NCBI RefSeq assembly: GCF_964036645.1
Contig: NZ_OZ038525.1
Span: 4,964,001 to 5,028,000, forward strand
Source of the DNA: Tenacibaculum sp. 190524A02b
GTDB lineage: Bacteria; Bacteroidota; Bacteroidia; Flavobacteriales; Flavobacteriaceae
Reading direction: 5' to 3'
Length of the DNA stretch: 64,000 nt
Every line of letters begins with the position of its first letter. Position 1 is the first letter of the stretch. The notes under the pieces are model-generated. The model ran no database searches and was not told the DNA's origin. It worked only from the letters and a program-made list of their open reading frames with translations. Below, in pieces: positions 34,254 through 42,299 of the stretch. The translations under genes and the position numbers were made by a program.

Positions 34254-35504
34254 ATGTCATTGAAAATAAAGATAGGAATTACGTTTTTAGTACTAATCTT
34301 AACTCAAGGAGTATTTGCGCAAAACAAAATTGAGTACTTATCTAAAAACCGAGTTGATTTAAGAAGCGAAAAACCAAACGTAACAGAAACTAACTTTAAT
34401 ATTATTGGATTTGGAGCATTGCATGGTAGTTCTAAACCTTATGAAGCTGAAATAATTTTAGTAAAATCACTACTTGAAAAAGATATGCTAGACTATTACA
34501 TAATTGAAGCAAATTTTAGTCAAGCATTTTTCGTGCAAAAATATTTAGAAACAGGAGATGAAAAATTGTTAAATAAGTTGACTTATGCTTTTCAAACAAT
34601 GGTTTCTCAAGAAGGAACTATTCAAACTTATAACCATTGGAAAAACATTCGTGAAATACTAAAAAAACATCCTGAGAAATCAATTAAAGTAATTGGTTGT
34701 GATGTGGTTAATGAATATGAGTTTCCCATAAAACATATTCTATTGCTATCAAAAGATGATGGTAATTGGACTCAAAGACAAGTTTTGGAGAAAGCTATTA
34801 ATCAAGAAGGTTTAAACTTTACTATTTGGAATGAAGAACTAAATGAAAAAGTAAAATCTTTTGTTAAAGATTACCTTTCAAACAAAGAGAAGTATTCTAC
34901 ACAAATTGATGATATATGGACTTTTAACCACATAATTCAAACAATTAATTACAATTTTCAAGAGAGAAGAGAAAGAGAAAAAATAATATTTGACAATTAT
35001 TTAGTCTTGAAATCAAAATTTAATTTGGAAAACAAAAAACAATTTGCAAAATATGGATATGGACATCTACAAAAGCACAGAGAAGGAAATTATCCGTCAT
35101 TTTTCACAAGACTAATTGAAAATAATATCTACTCTAGAGAAAATATAATTACTATTATTGGGTATTTGACTAAGAGTAAAGTTCTTTGGGATAAAAAACA
35201 TGACAAAGAACAGAATTATAAAGGCTACACCACAAAAGCAGGCTTTGGAATTTCAGACTATTGGAAAGAGTATTTTAAAGGGATAAAGAACTTGAAAAAA
35301 ACAAGATTGTCTGATTTGACTATTTTTAAACTAAACCAAGAAAATTCACCTTATTTGAACGGTACAGATTTAGTTGAAATAAAAATGTTTTTAAAAGACT
35401 ATAACACGACCAAATTAAGAGGAAAAAATACATTGCAATTTATTGATTATGCAATATTGATTAGCAATTCAAAAGAACAAGTACCGATTGAAGAGATGAA
35501 ATAA
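34254..35504 (+). CDS. erythromycin esterase-family-like secreted protein
   Basis: A signal peptide (KIGITFLVLILTQGVFAQ) precedes a region like the erythromycin esterase/EreA superfamily: FNIIGFGALHGSSKPYEAE, DYYIIEANFSQAFFVQKYL, and IRE-KHPEKSIKVIGCDV. Active-site His and Glu candidates are in the first two motifs. Many relatives are not macrolide esterases, so the substrate is unknown. The AraC regulator just upstream is its probable control gene. Confidence 0.7.
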   Translation: MSLKIKIGITFLVLILTQGVFAQNKIEYLSKNRVDLRSEKPNVTETNFNIIGFGALHGSSKPYEAEIILVKSLLEKDMLDYYIIEANFSQAFFVQKYLETGDEKLLNKLTYAFQTMVSQEGTIQTYNHWKNIREILKKHPEKSIKVIGCDVVNEYEFPIKHILLLSKDDGNWTQRQVLEKAINQEGLNFTIWNEELNEKVKSFVKDYLSNKEKYSTQIDDIWTFNHIIQTINYNFQERREREKIIFDNYLVLKSKFNLENKKQFAKYGYGHLQKHREGNYPSFFTRLIENNIYSRENIITIIGYLTKSKVLWDKKHDKEQNYKGYTTKAGFGISDYWKEYFKGIKNLKKTRLSDLTIFKLNQENSPYLNGTDLVEIKMFLKDYNTTKLRGKNTLQFIDYAILISNSKEQVPIEEMK

Positions 35505-35782
35505 AAATACCATATAATAGTAAGGGGTATAAAAAAAAGTGATTTAATTACTTGTTTGAAAAATTAGTACTCGAATCCTTGTGGAGACTGTAAATTTGTT
35601 GTGTATGATGTTGTCTTCTTTAAAATTTATCTGAGCTATAATATTTCCAAACAAAGCAATTTGTATTATAATAATTTATTAGAGATTTCTATTAAAAGCT
35701 AAAACGAATAATTTTTAGTTATTTTTGGTAAAAAGCAAGTTAATTATTAGGTATAATAAATTACATAAAAAGAAATTAATCT

Positions 35783-36409
35783 ATGAAGAAAAGAAGTTTG
35801 CTAAGAATACTAATTATAGCTATTACGCTGCTAAATTTTAATAGTAAAGACAATAGCCAAGGAGATTTCATTAAACCTATTTTTAATACTAAGTTAAAAG
35901 ATAAAACAAAGGAAGCCCTTGAGTACTGTAAAAAAAATGGATTGAATACTGAGTTTTGCTTTTTGGTAGATATGAGTATTCACTCAGGGAAAAATAGATT
36001 TTTTATTTACAGTTTTAAAAACCAGTCAATTATCAATCAAGGTCTATGTTCTCACGGATGTTGTGATAATCCATGGGGTGTAGATGCTACCAAAACCAAT
36101 CCCACATTTAGTAATGTAGAAAATAGCCATTGTTCTTCTATTGGAAAATATAAAATAGGAAAAAGAGGGTATAGCAATTGGGGAATACATGTAAATTATA
36201 AACTTCACGGATTAGAAAAAACGAACAGCAAGGCTTATTCAAGGTTTATAGTATTGCATTCTTGGAAAATGATTCCAGAAAACGAGCTATATCCGAAAGG
36301 AGCACCAGAAGGTTGGGGCTGTCCGGCTGTTTCAAATAAATTAATGAAACAAATAGATGGCTTGTTAAAAAAGAAAAGAAAACCTACTTTGTTGTGGATA
36401 TACAAATAG
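35783..36409 (+). CDS. murein L,D-transpeptidase catalytic domain family protein (YkuD_2-like)
   Basis: A short hydrophobic N-terminus (LRILIIAITLLNFNS) suggests export. The catalytic region shows IVLHSW (His159) and GWGCPAVSN (Cys180), with GKYKIGKRGYSNWGIHVNYK upstream, in the order of L,D-transpeptidase-like domains. Extra cysteines (CSHGCC at 89-94, CSS) may form disulfides or bind metal. It probably acts on peptidoglycan in the periplasm. The next gene is 13 bases away, so they may be co-transcribed. Confidence 0.78.
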   Translation: MKKRSLLRILIIAITLLNFNSKDNSQGDFIKPIFNTKLKDKTKEALEYCKKNGLNTEFCFLVDMSIHSGKNRFFIYSFKNQSIINQGLCSHGCCDNPWGVDATKTNPTFSNVENSHCSSIGKYKIGKRGYSNWGIHVNYKLHGLEKTNSKAYSRFIVLHSWKMIPENELYPKGAPEGWGCPAVSNKLMKQIDGLLKKKRKPTLLWIYK

Positions 36410-36422
36410 AATAGTAAGGAAA

Positions 36423-37109
36423 ATGAGTGTAATACAAAATATAATCGATTCTTTTCAAAACAGAGATTATTTTGAGGAACATTATGAGTGGATAAATGAG
36501 CATATTGAAAAATACTTTCCAGATTCAGAAGTAAAAGTTTTTCACGAATTAATGGCTTTAGATTTTAAGATACATGTACATTTGATTAAAACAAAGTCAT
36601 ATAAATTTGATGTTTTGATAACTTCGGGTATGAGCTCTTTAGAAATGGAAATTCCAGAAGAAGTTGAAAATTCAAATGATCTTAAGTTTGCAGAGATAAT
36701 GATGCTAATTCCTAAAGAAATTGAATTTGAAAAGGTTTACACAGGAGAAAATAAAAATGACTACATCATATCAATGTTAAAACAAGCGGCTAAGTTTCCA
36801 CATCAAGAGGATAGTTGGATAGGAATAGGGCATTCCATTGTTTATGATGCTAATTTTTTACCATATGGAGATGATACAGCGTTTGTGGGCGGTATAATTT
36901 TACCATCAGTAACATTTGATGAAAGTTTTACAAAAATTAAAAAGAAGGGAAGGATTATAAATATTTATAGTTTTTTTCCTTTATATAAAAATGAAATAGA
37001 ATTCAAAATTAATAATGGTTATAGTGCTTTATTAGATAAAATAATAGAAGAGAATTCGAAAGAAATTTTAAATCCTAAAAGAGAAAACTTAATAAAAAAG
37101 AATCTTTAA
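36423..37109 (+). CDS. Suppressor-of-fused (SUFU) domain protein
   Basis: The sequence order DSEVKVFHELMALDFKIHVH, LITSGMSSLEMEIPEEVE, FAEIMMLIPKEIEFEK and WIGIGHSIVYDANFLPY is that of the SUFU family, including its DFK-HVH-L and -S-GMS-LEM motifs. Bacterial SUFU proteins are often immunity proteins of polymorphic toxins. No toxin is next to it, so it could be an orphan. It sits between the L,D-transpeptidase-like gene and a small basic gene. Confidence 0.8.
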   Translation: MSVIQNIIDSFQNRDYFEEHYEWINEHIEKYFPDSEVKVFHELMALDFKIHVHLIKTKSYKFDVLITSGMSSLEMEIPEEVENSNDLKFAEIMMLIPKEIEFEKVYTGENKNDYIISMLKQAAKFPHQEDSWIGIGHSIVYDANFLPYGDDTAFVGGIILPSVTFDESFTKIKKKGRIINIYSFFPLYKNEIEFKINNGYSALLDKIIEENSKEILNPKRENLIKKNL

Positions 37110-37115
37110 AAACAC

Positions 37116-37601
37116 GTGGCATTGAAAAAGAAAAAAGAAGCCATAAGGAATCAAATATTAAAAAAGGTAAAGTACTATAGAAATAGTAGAGGAATCGTAT
37201 TTCTTGACAATCCCAATAAGCAACTTAAAGAAGATATAGTTATAGAAAATAACGAATTAGAGGTTCTTTTGATTAAACTTAAAAGATCAAGAAGAATTCT
37301 TGTAACAACGAAACATATCTATTTTATTGATAAAAAAGAAATCACTAAAATTTTAGGGAAAAACATTGAAAGGTTTGATTATATGGAACTTATTAATGGA
37401 GAAAAAATAATTGAAGGGAAATCTAAAATTAAAAAAAGGTTACTTCGATTTAAAATGAATTTCAGAATAGGGAATTATAGGGTTATTCAACGTGATGGTT
37501 CTTTTACTGAAGTAACAATTTGGAAAACACAATTAGCCGATTGTTTAGATGATTGTATTAAAGCATTAAAATTTGTAGTAAACAAATACGAAGCTATATA
37601 A
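37116..37601 (+). CDS. hypothetical basic protein, 161 aa
   Basis: GTG start six bases after the SUFU gene stop. Highly basic (KKKKEAIRN, KIKKRLLRFK), with a beta-rich region (ILVTTKHIYFIDKKEITKI) that recalls a PH-like fold, but no confident family. It is probably in the same transcript as the SUFU gene. Confidence 0.6.
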   Translation: MALKKKKEAIRNQILKKVKYYRNSRGIVFLDNPNKQLKEDIVIENNELEVLLIKLKRSRRILVTTKHIYFIDKKEITKILGKNIERFDYMELINGEKIIEGKSKIKKRLLRFKMNFRIGNYRVIQRDGSFTEVTIWKTQLADCLDDCIKALKFVVNKYEAI

Positions 37602-38069
37602 AGTATGGTACTAATTTAGTACATAAACTATACAGCTAACCTTATAATAATCTTAGCATTTTTCTTATTCTTTTCGGGTGACTTTATCAAATTTACACAA
37701 CTAATTATATTATTGAAAAAACTTGATTTTATCCCTCTTTAAAACAAATTTAATTTCTTAAAAATTTCTGTCCAGTTTATGTAGGTTTAGGTACTTCATA
37801 GTTCTTATAGAACAAGTGTATTGGAATGTCTTATTGTTTTTTATTTTAAATAGGTTTTACTTATTTGCAAGTAAGTGTTTCGTATTGAAAATAGTAATAC
37901 AACCTACTTTTTTAATCTAAGTTTGTAATAGTAGAATAGTAAAATAATTTAATAAAGAAGGGTTGAGTTGTTTTATTAGAATCTAGTTGCATGTTAAAAT
38001 TCTAGTTTCTAGTTAGAGTGTAAATTAGAATGAAATATGTGATGGTTTAATAATAAAAAGTATACTAAT
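37602..38069. other. 468-bp intergenic region
   Basis: AT-rich spacer before the arylamine N-acetyltransferase gene. No ORF, repeat or confident promoter seen. Confidence 0.5.
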
Positions 38070-38885
38070 ATGAGTAAGTTTATTTTTAACAAAGAGAAAT
38101 ATTTAGAAAGAATAAAATTTCAAGATACGGTAACTGTAAGTTACGAATCTTTAAAAGCTATTCATCGTGCGCAACATTTAACAATTCCGTTTGAAAATTT
38201 TGATATTTGTTTAGGACGTAGCATTAATTTAGAGCCAATGGATATTGTAAATAAATTAATTGATAGAAAAAGGGGAGGTTATTGTTTTGAATTAAATGGA
38301 CTTTTGCTAATGGCACTTAACTCTTTTGGGTTTGATGCACGTCCATTACTAAGTAGAGTACATGTAACAGGAAAGCCAACAGGAAGAGGACATCAAATGA
38401 CATTGGTAACTATTGAAGAAAAAAAGTGGATTGTAGATTTAGGCTTTGGTTCTAATTCACCACTATTGCCTATTCCTTTAGTTTTTAATAAAGTTATATC
38501 TTATGAAAACAATTCGTATAGATTAATAGATAGTAAACTATATGGTTATATGCTTCAGAAAAAAGAAATAGAGGAGTGGAAAGACTTATATAGTTTTGAT
38601 TTAAGTTTTATATATGATGGAGATATTGAATACGGAAATCATTTTAGCTCAACAAGTAAAAATTCTTTTTTTACAAATAAAAGAGTTGCTGCCATTCCAG
38701 TAAAAAATGGAATTATAACCTTATTAGATACCAAATTAAAACGAATGATAAACGGTAAAGAAGAGATGTTTGAAATAGAAGAAGGAAATGCATATTTAGA
38801 GATGTTAAATAAAGAGTTTGGAATTGAAATAGATGCAAAATATGATGATTTAAAACCGTTAAATTTAGAGCTTTTAAATAGTTAA
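38070..38885 (+). CDS. nat: arylamine N-acetyltransferase
   Basis: All three catalytic residues are placed as in the NAT family: Cys72 in RGGYCFELN, His108 in GRGHQMTL, and Asp123 in WIVDLGFGSN. The start HRAQHLTIPFENFDI matches the conserved segment near residue 35. It transfers acetyl groups from acetyl-CoA to arylamines or hydrazines in the cytoplasm. A bidirectional terminator separates it from the convergent gene. Confidence 0.9.
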   Translation: MSKFIFNKEKYLERIKFQDTVTVSYESLKAIHRAQHLTIPFENFDICLGRSINLEPMDIVNKLIDRKRGGYCFELNGLLLMALNSFGFDARPLLSRVHVTGKPTGRGHQMTLVTIEEKKWIVDLGFGSNSPLLPIPLVFNKVISYENNSYRLIDSKLYGYMLQKKEIEEWKDLYSFDLSFIYDGDIEYGNHFSSTSKNSFFTNKRVAAIPVKNGIITLLDTKLKRMINGKEEMFEIEEGNAYLEMLNKEFGIEIDAKYDDLKPLNLELLNS

Positions 38886-39022
38886 ATATCTAGAAAAAAA
38901 GTTATGTTTTAAGAAAGGTTAAATACTATTCGCTCGGAGCGTGTATTAAAAGAGAAAGCAGATTTGTAATCTGTAAAAGCTAAGTTATTATTACGGGTTA
39001 ACCTCGATATATAACAGAAAAT

Positions 39023-39053
39023 AAAAACCCAAGAGCAACACTCTTGGGTTTTT
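39023..39053 (+). terminator. bidirectional intrinsic terminator
   Basis: AAAAACCCAAGAG and its reverse complement (39041-39053) with a CAACA loop; A runs on one side and T runs on the other serve both nat and the leftward hydroxylase gene. Confidence 0.85.
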
Positions 39054-39070
39054 AGATATATCATTTACAA

Positions 39071-40009
39071 TTACGCTACTTTCTTATTCGCTGTTTTTTT
39101 AACACTTGTTTCTCGTAGCTCTTTTTGTAATTCCTTACTTGTTTTTGAACTACCATCATGACTCCAGCCTGGAGGCATAAAAACATACTTTATTCTGGTA
39201 GCTATTGGTAAATCTTTTTTACGAACAAAGAAGTCTTTAAAAATTTCTTTCCATTCATGGAAAATTACATTAATAGGGCCTCTGTCTTCTAAATCTTTTG
39301 TTAAACCAAACTTTAATTTCTCATACTCCATTTCATCTTCCTCTGCTTGAAACGTACCAAAAATTCGATCCCAAATAATTAATACCATTCCCATGTTTTT
39401 ATCTAAATACTTAGTGTTAGAAGCATGGTGAACTCTATGATGTGAAGGCGTTACAAAAATATAACCCCATAAACCTAATTTACTTTTAATAAAATTAGTA
39501 TGACAAAGTGTTCCGTAGTTTTGATTCATAGCATAAGCAAACATAATATGTAAGGGTTCAATACCTGCAAAAGCTAAGGGTAAGAAAAACATATAACGGA
39601 ATAATGGTTGTAAAACAGGCGATCTAAATCCTGTAGTAATATTGTAAAATTCTGAGTTATGATGTGTAACGTGTACCGCCCAGAAAAAACGTGAGTGATG
39701 ATCTACATAATGGTGGATATAATACAAGAAATCTTGTCCTATAAAAGCGACCAACCAATATACTAAAGAACTATCCCAAGTAATAAAGCGGTATTGGTAA
39801 CACAAGCCCATTACTAAGAAAGAAAATCCTTTCATTAGTAAATCTAGACTAAAGTTTACCAAGGCAAAATATACATTGGTAGAAGTATCCTTAAATTCGT
39901 AGTTTTTAGCCTTTGCTCTGTAGCTAAAATACATTTCAATTAAAATAACTAACAGAAAAAAAGGCGCACTCCAAAAATAAAGGGTGTCTTGATTTAATAT
40001 GTCAAACAT
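39071..40009 (-). CDS. sterol desaturase/fatty acid hydroxylase-family membrane protein
   Basis: The protein (312 residues) has four or five membrane helices and the histidine boxes of the di-iron membrane hydroxylases: HHYVDHHSRFF, HVTHHNS and HRVHHASN. The order and spacing agree with the family. It may hydroxylate a lipid or carotenoid-type substrate. The N-terminal helix starts after MFDILNQDTLYFWSAPFF. It heads a leftward row of four genes with short spacers. Confidence 0.88.
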   Translation of the reverse strand: MFDILNQDTLYFWSAPFFLLVILIEMYFSYRAKAKNYEFKDTSTNVYFALVNFSLDLLMKGFSFLVMGLCYQYRFITWDSSLVYWLVAFIGQDFLYYIHHYVDHHSRFFWAVHVTHHNSEFYNITTGFRSPVLQPLFRYMFFLPLAFAGIEPLHIMFAYAMNQNYGTLCHTNFIKSKLGLWGYIFVTPSHHRVHHASNTKYLDKNMGMVLIIWDRIFGTFQAEEDEMEYEKLKFGLTKDLEDRGPINVIFHEWKEIFKDFFVRKKDLPIATRIKYVFMPPGWSHDGSSKTSKELQKELRETSVKKTANKKVA

Positions 40010-40061
40010 AGTATAAACTTTAAAATTTAAGCATGTTTACATGCTTGTAAACCACTATTCA

Positions 40062-40700
40062 TTATAATCTCTCTTCTATCCAACTTTTAAAACTATAAAA
40101 GTTTTGAGGTGCTACACCATGCCCCACAGGGTATTCTGAATAGGCGTGTGATAAATTATTAGCCGATAAAAAATGAGGCGCTTTCCTTGCCCAATCTACC
40201 GGTAATACCTGATCTACCGTACCGTGTGAAATGTAATAATCTGTAGCAATTTCGTTGCTTACCGCATTCGGTAACAACTCATCATTAATATAACCACTTA
40301 AAGCTACTACATACTGTACTTTATTAGGGTGATTTAAACTTAAGGCATAACTTAAAATGGCCCCTTGGCTAAAGCCTAATAAAAATGTTTTTTCAGGATG
40401 TGTGTTATAAGTAGTTTTAATTTCATCAATAAAATTAGCAATTTGTTCTACAGCAGCTTTTGCCTGTGGAATATCAGAAAACTTACCATTATTGGCATCT
40501 AAATTAATAGCGTACCAAGCATAACCACCAAAGCCCATATCATGCGGTGCTCTAGCACTAACAATTAGTAAATTATCAGGTAACTCTTCTGCAAAAGAAA
40601 ATAAATCCTGTTCATTACTTCCATAGCCATGAAGTAATATTAATAAAGGTGGATTTTCACTCGCCGTTTTAGGCTGTCTAACAATATGATGTAAGCTCAT
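40062..40700 (-). CDS. phospholipase/carboxylesterase-type alpha/beta hydrolase
   Basis: The 212-residue alpha/beta hydrolase shows the oxyanion HGYGSNEQD region, nucleophile elbow LLGFSQGAILSYAL (catalytic Ser), the Asp of HGTVDQVLPVDWA and the His of YPVGHGVAPQN, in the order of the PLPC/EstB family. It is soluble without a signal peptide. It lies 8 bases downstream of the small membrane-protein gene. Confidence 0.88.
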   Translation of the reverse strand: MSLHHIVRQPKTASENPPLLILLHGYGSNEQDLFSFAEELPDNLLIVSARAPHDMGFGGYAWYAINLDANNGKFSDIPQAKAAVEQIANFIDEIKTTYNTHPEKTFLLGFSQGAILSYALSLNHPNKVQYVVALSGYINDELLPNAVSNEIATDYYISHGTVDQVLPVDWARKAPHFLSANNLSHAYSEYPVGHGVAPQNFYSFKSWIEERL

Positions 40701-40708
40701 TAAATTTC

Positions 40709-41038
40709 TTATATAGATTTAAACCATTCTTGAAAATGTTCGCCAAAGATAGGTACTAATTTCTTTTCTCCTTTTAGAACATTAATAAAACTAATAATCC
40801 AAAAGAATACTAAACCAGCGCTAATAATCCATCCAACAAAACCACCAATATATTTATACACTACCCATCCATTGATAAGTGATAAAAGATGAATACCAAT
40901 CATTTGTCTTAAATAAAAACGTGTGAAAGGATTTTTTTTATTGTTGTCTAAAATAAAAGCGACTAAGGTTCCTATAATCCAAAAATGACTAATAATGGCA
41001 TTGGTTTTACCTTCTTCAACTACGCTAAGATTGCTCAT
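40709..41038 (-). CDS. small membrane protein (DUF4870-like)
   Basis: The 109-residue protein has three hydrophobic segments (FWIIGTLVAFILDN, GIHLLSLINGWVVYKYIG, GWIISAGLVFFWIISF) and the NKKNPFTRFYLRQM motif typical of DUF4870-like tetraspanning proteins. Function unknown. The start is 1 base from the end of the dihydroorotase-like gene. Confidence 0.7.
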   Translation of the reverse strand: MSNLSVVEEGKTNAIISHFWIIGTLVAFILDNNKKNPFTRFYLRQMIGIHLLSLINGWVVYKYIGGFVGWIISAGLVFFWIISFINVLKGEKKLVPIFGEHFQEWFKSI

Positions 41039-41039
41039 G

Positions 41040-42299
41040 TTATTTGTTTACTACTAACTGATTGTTGTTAAAAATACCATAGCATGTTCCTTGTAATTTT
41101 TTATCTAAAAAAACACTGTTTTTTGAAGTAGAAAGAATGTTTTTTTCTGTAAAAACAGTTTCCCCTTCAGGATTAAATAAAGATAAACAGGCTTTTTCAT
41201 TTTCTTGAATGCTATGTACTGGAATACCAAAACGTTTTTTAGGGTTTACCGATAAACATTTTGTAATAGTCTCAACATCTAAAATAGAGTTTAAGGCGCC
41301 AAAAGCACTTTCTAAACCAATGGTTCCATCTTTTGCAGTAGAAAATTCTACTTTTTTGTGCTCTATATCAATAGGGTTATGATCCGTAGTAATAATGTCA
41401 ATAGTACCTTCTTTAACACCTTTAATCAAAGCTTTTGTGTCTTTTTTAGTGCGTAAAGGTGGGTTTACTTTTTTATTACCATCAAAACCATGTAATTCGT
41501 CATCCGTTAAAAATAAGTGATGTACAGATACACTACAGGTTACATCTAATCCTTTCTTTTTAGCTTCTTTAATAAGCTTTACAGATTTTTCAGTAGAAAT
41601 AGTAGGAATGTGTAATTTACCACCTGTGTATTCTAATAAGAATAAATCACGAGAAATTTGAAGCTCTTCAGCCAAAGCAGGAATTCCTTTTAAACCTAAA
41701 GTAGTACTATTTATACCTTCATTAGCAACACCTTCACCAGCAATTAGTTTGTTGTTAGGAAAGCTTAACACCAAGCCATCAAAGTTTTGCGCATACAACA
41801 AGGCTATTTTTGCCAAATTGTCATTAGCTAAGGGTTTGTTATAATCACCAAAAGCAATGGCTCCTGATTGTTGCATATCATACAACTCAGCCATTTCTAT
41901 ACCTTTACTTTGTTGCGTTAAAGCGCCAATAGGGTATAAGTTAGTGGCATGTCCGTGTGATTTATGAATTAAATATTCAACAGCAGCTTTGTTTTCCGTA
42001 ATAGGTTGCGTATTCGGATTCACAGCTACTTCTGTAAAACCACTTTTAGAAGCTACTTGCAAACCATGGTTAATAGTTTCTCTTTCTTCATATCCAGGCT
42101 CACCAAGGCACACACTGGTATCAAACCAACCCGTAGAAACATGTAAATTATCTAGCTGAATAACTTGGTAGTTTTCTTGAGTAGGAATTTCATTTTCAAT
42201 AGAAGTAATACGGCCTTCCGCAATTAAAATATCTTTTACTTGGTTGTGATAAGGACTTGAAGCGTCTATAATAGTTGCCGACTTTAACAGCGTTGTCAT
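41040..42299 (-). CDS. dihydroorotase homologue lacking the HxH metal motif
   Basis: The sequence follows class I dihydroorotase over its length (VKDILIAEGRITSIE, WFDTSVCLGEPGYEERET, LTDDELHGFDGNKKVNPPLRT, IITTDHNPIDIEHK, IGLESAFG). In active enzymes residues 60-69 read DxHVHLREPG; here His62, His64 and Arg66 are replaced by Ser, Cys and Gly, so the metal site is broken. It is possibly a non-catalytic partner, as in some flavobacterial homologues recalled from memory. It overlaps the BatA-type gene by 4 bases. Confidence 0.78.
   Translation of the reverse strand: MTTLLKSATIIDASSPYHNQVKDILIAEGRITSIENEIPTQENYQVIQLDNLHVSTGWFDTSVCLGEPGYEERETINHGLQVASKSGFTEVAVNPNTQPITENKAAVEYLIHKSHGHATNLYPIGALTQQSKGIEMAELYDMQQSGAIAFGDYNKPLANDNLAKIALLYAQNFDGLVLSFPNNKLIAGEGVANEGINSTTLGLKGIPALAEELQISRDLFLLEYTGGKLHIPTISTEKSVKLIKEAKKKGLDVTCSVSVHHLFLTDDELHGFDGNKKVNPPLRTKKDTKALIKGVKEGTIDIITTDHNPIDIEHKKVEFSTAKDGTIGLESAFGALNSILDVETITKCLSVNPKKRFGIPVHSIQENEKACLSLFNPEGETVFTEKNILSTSKNSVFLDKKLQGTCYGIFNNNQLVVNK

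Noticed and set aside
38930..39015. tRNA-Thr-like anticodon arm (GCAGATTTGTAATCTGT) downstream of nat
   Set aside because: The anticodon arm looks right, but no matching acceptor stem, D arm or T arm can be drawn, so it is at most a decayed tRNA or chance. Not listed as an RNA gene.
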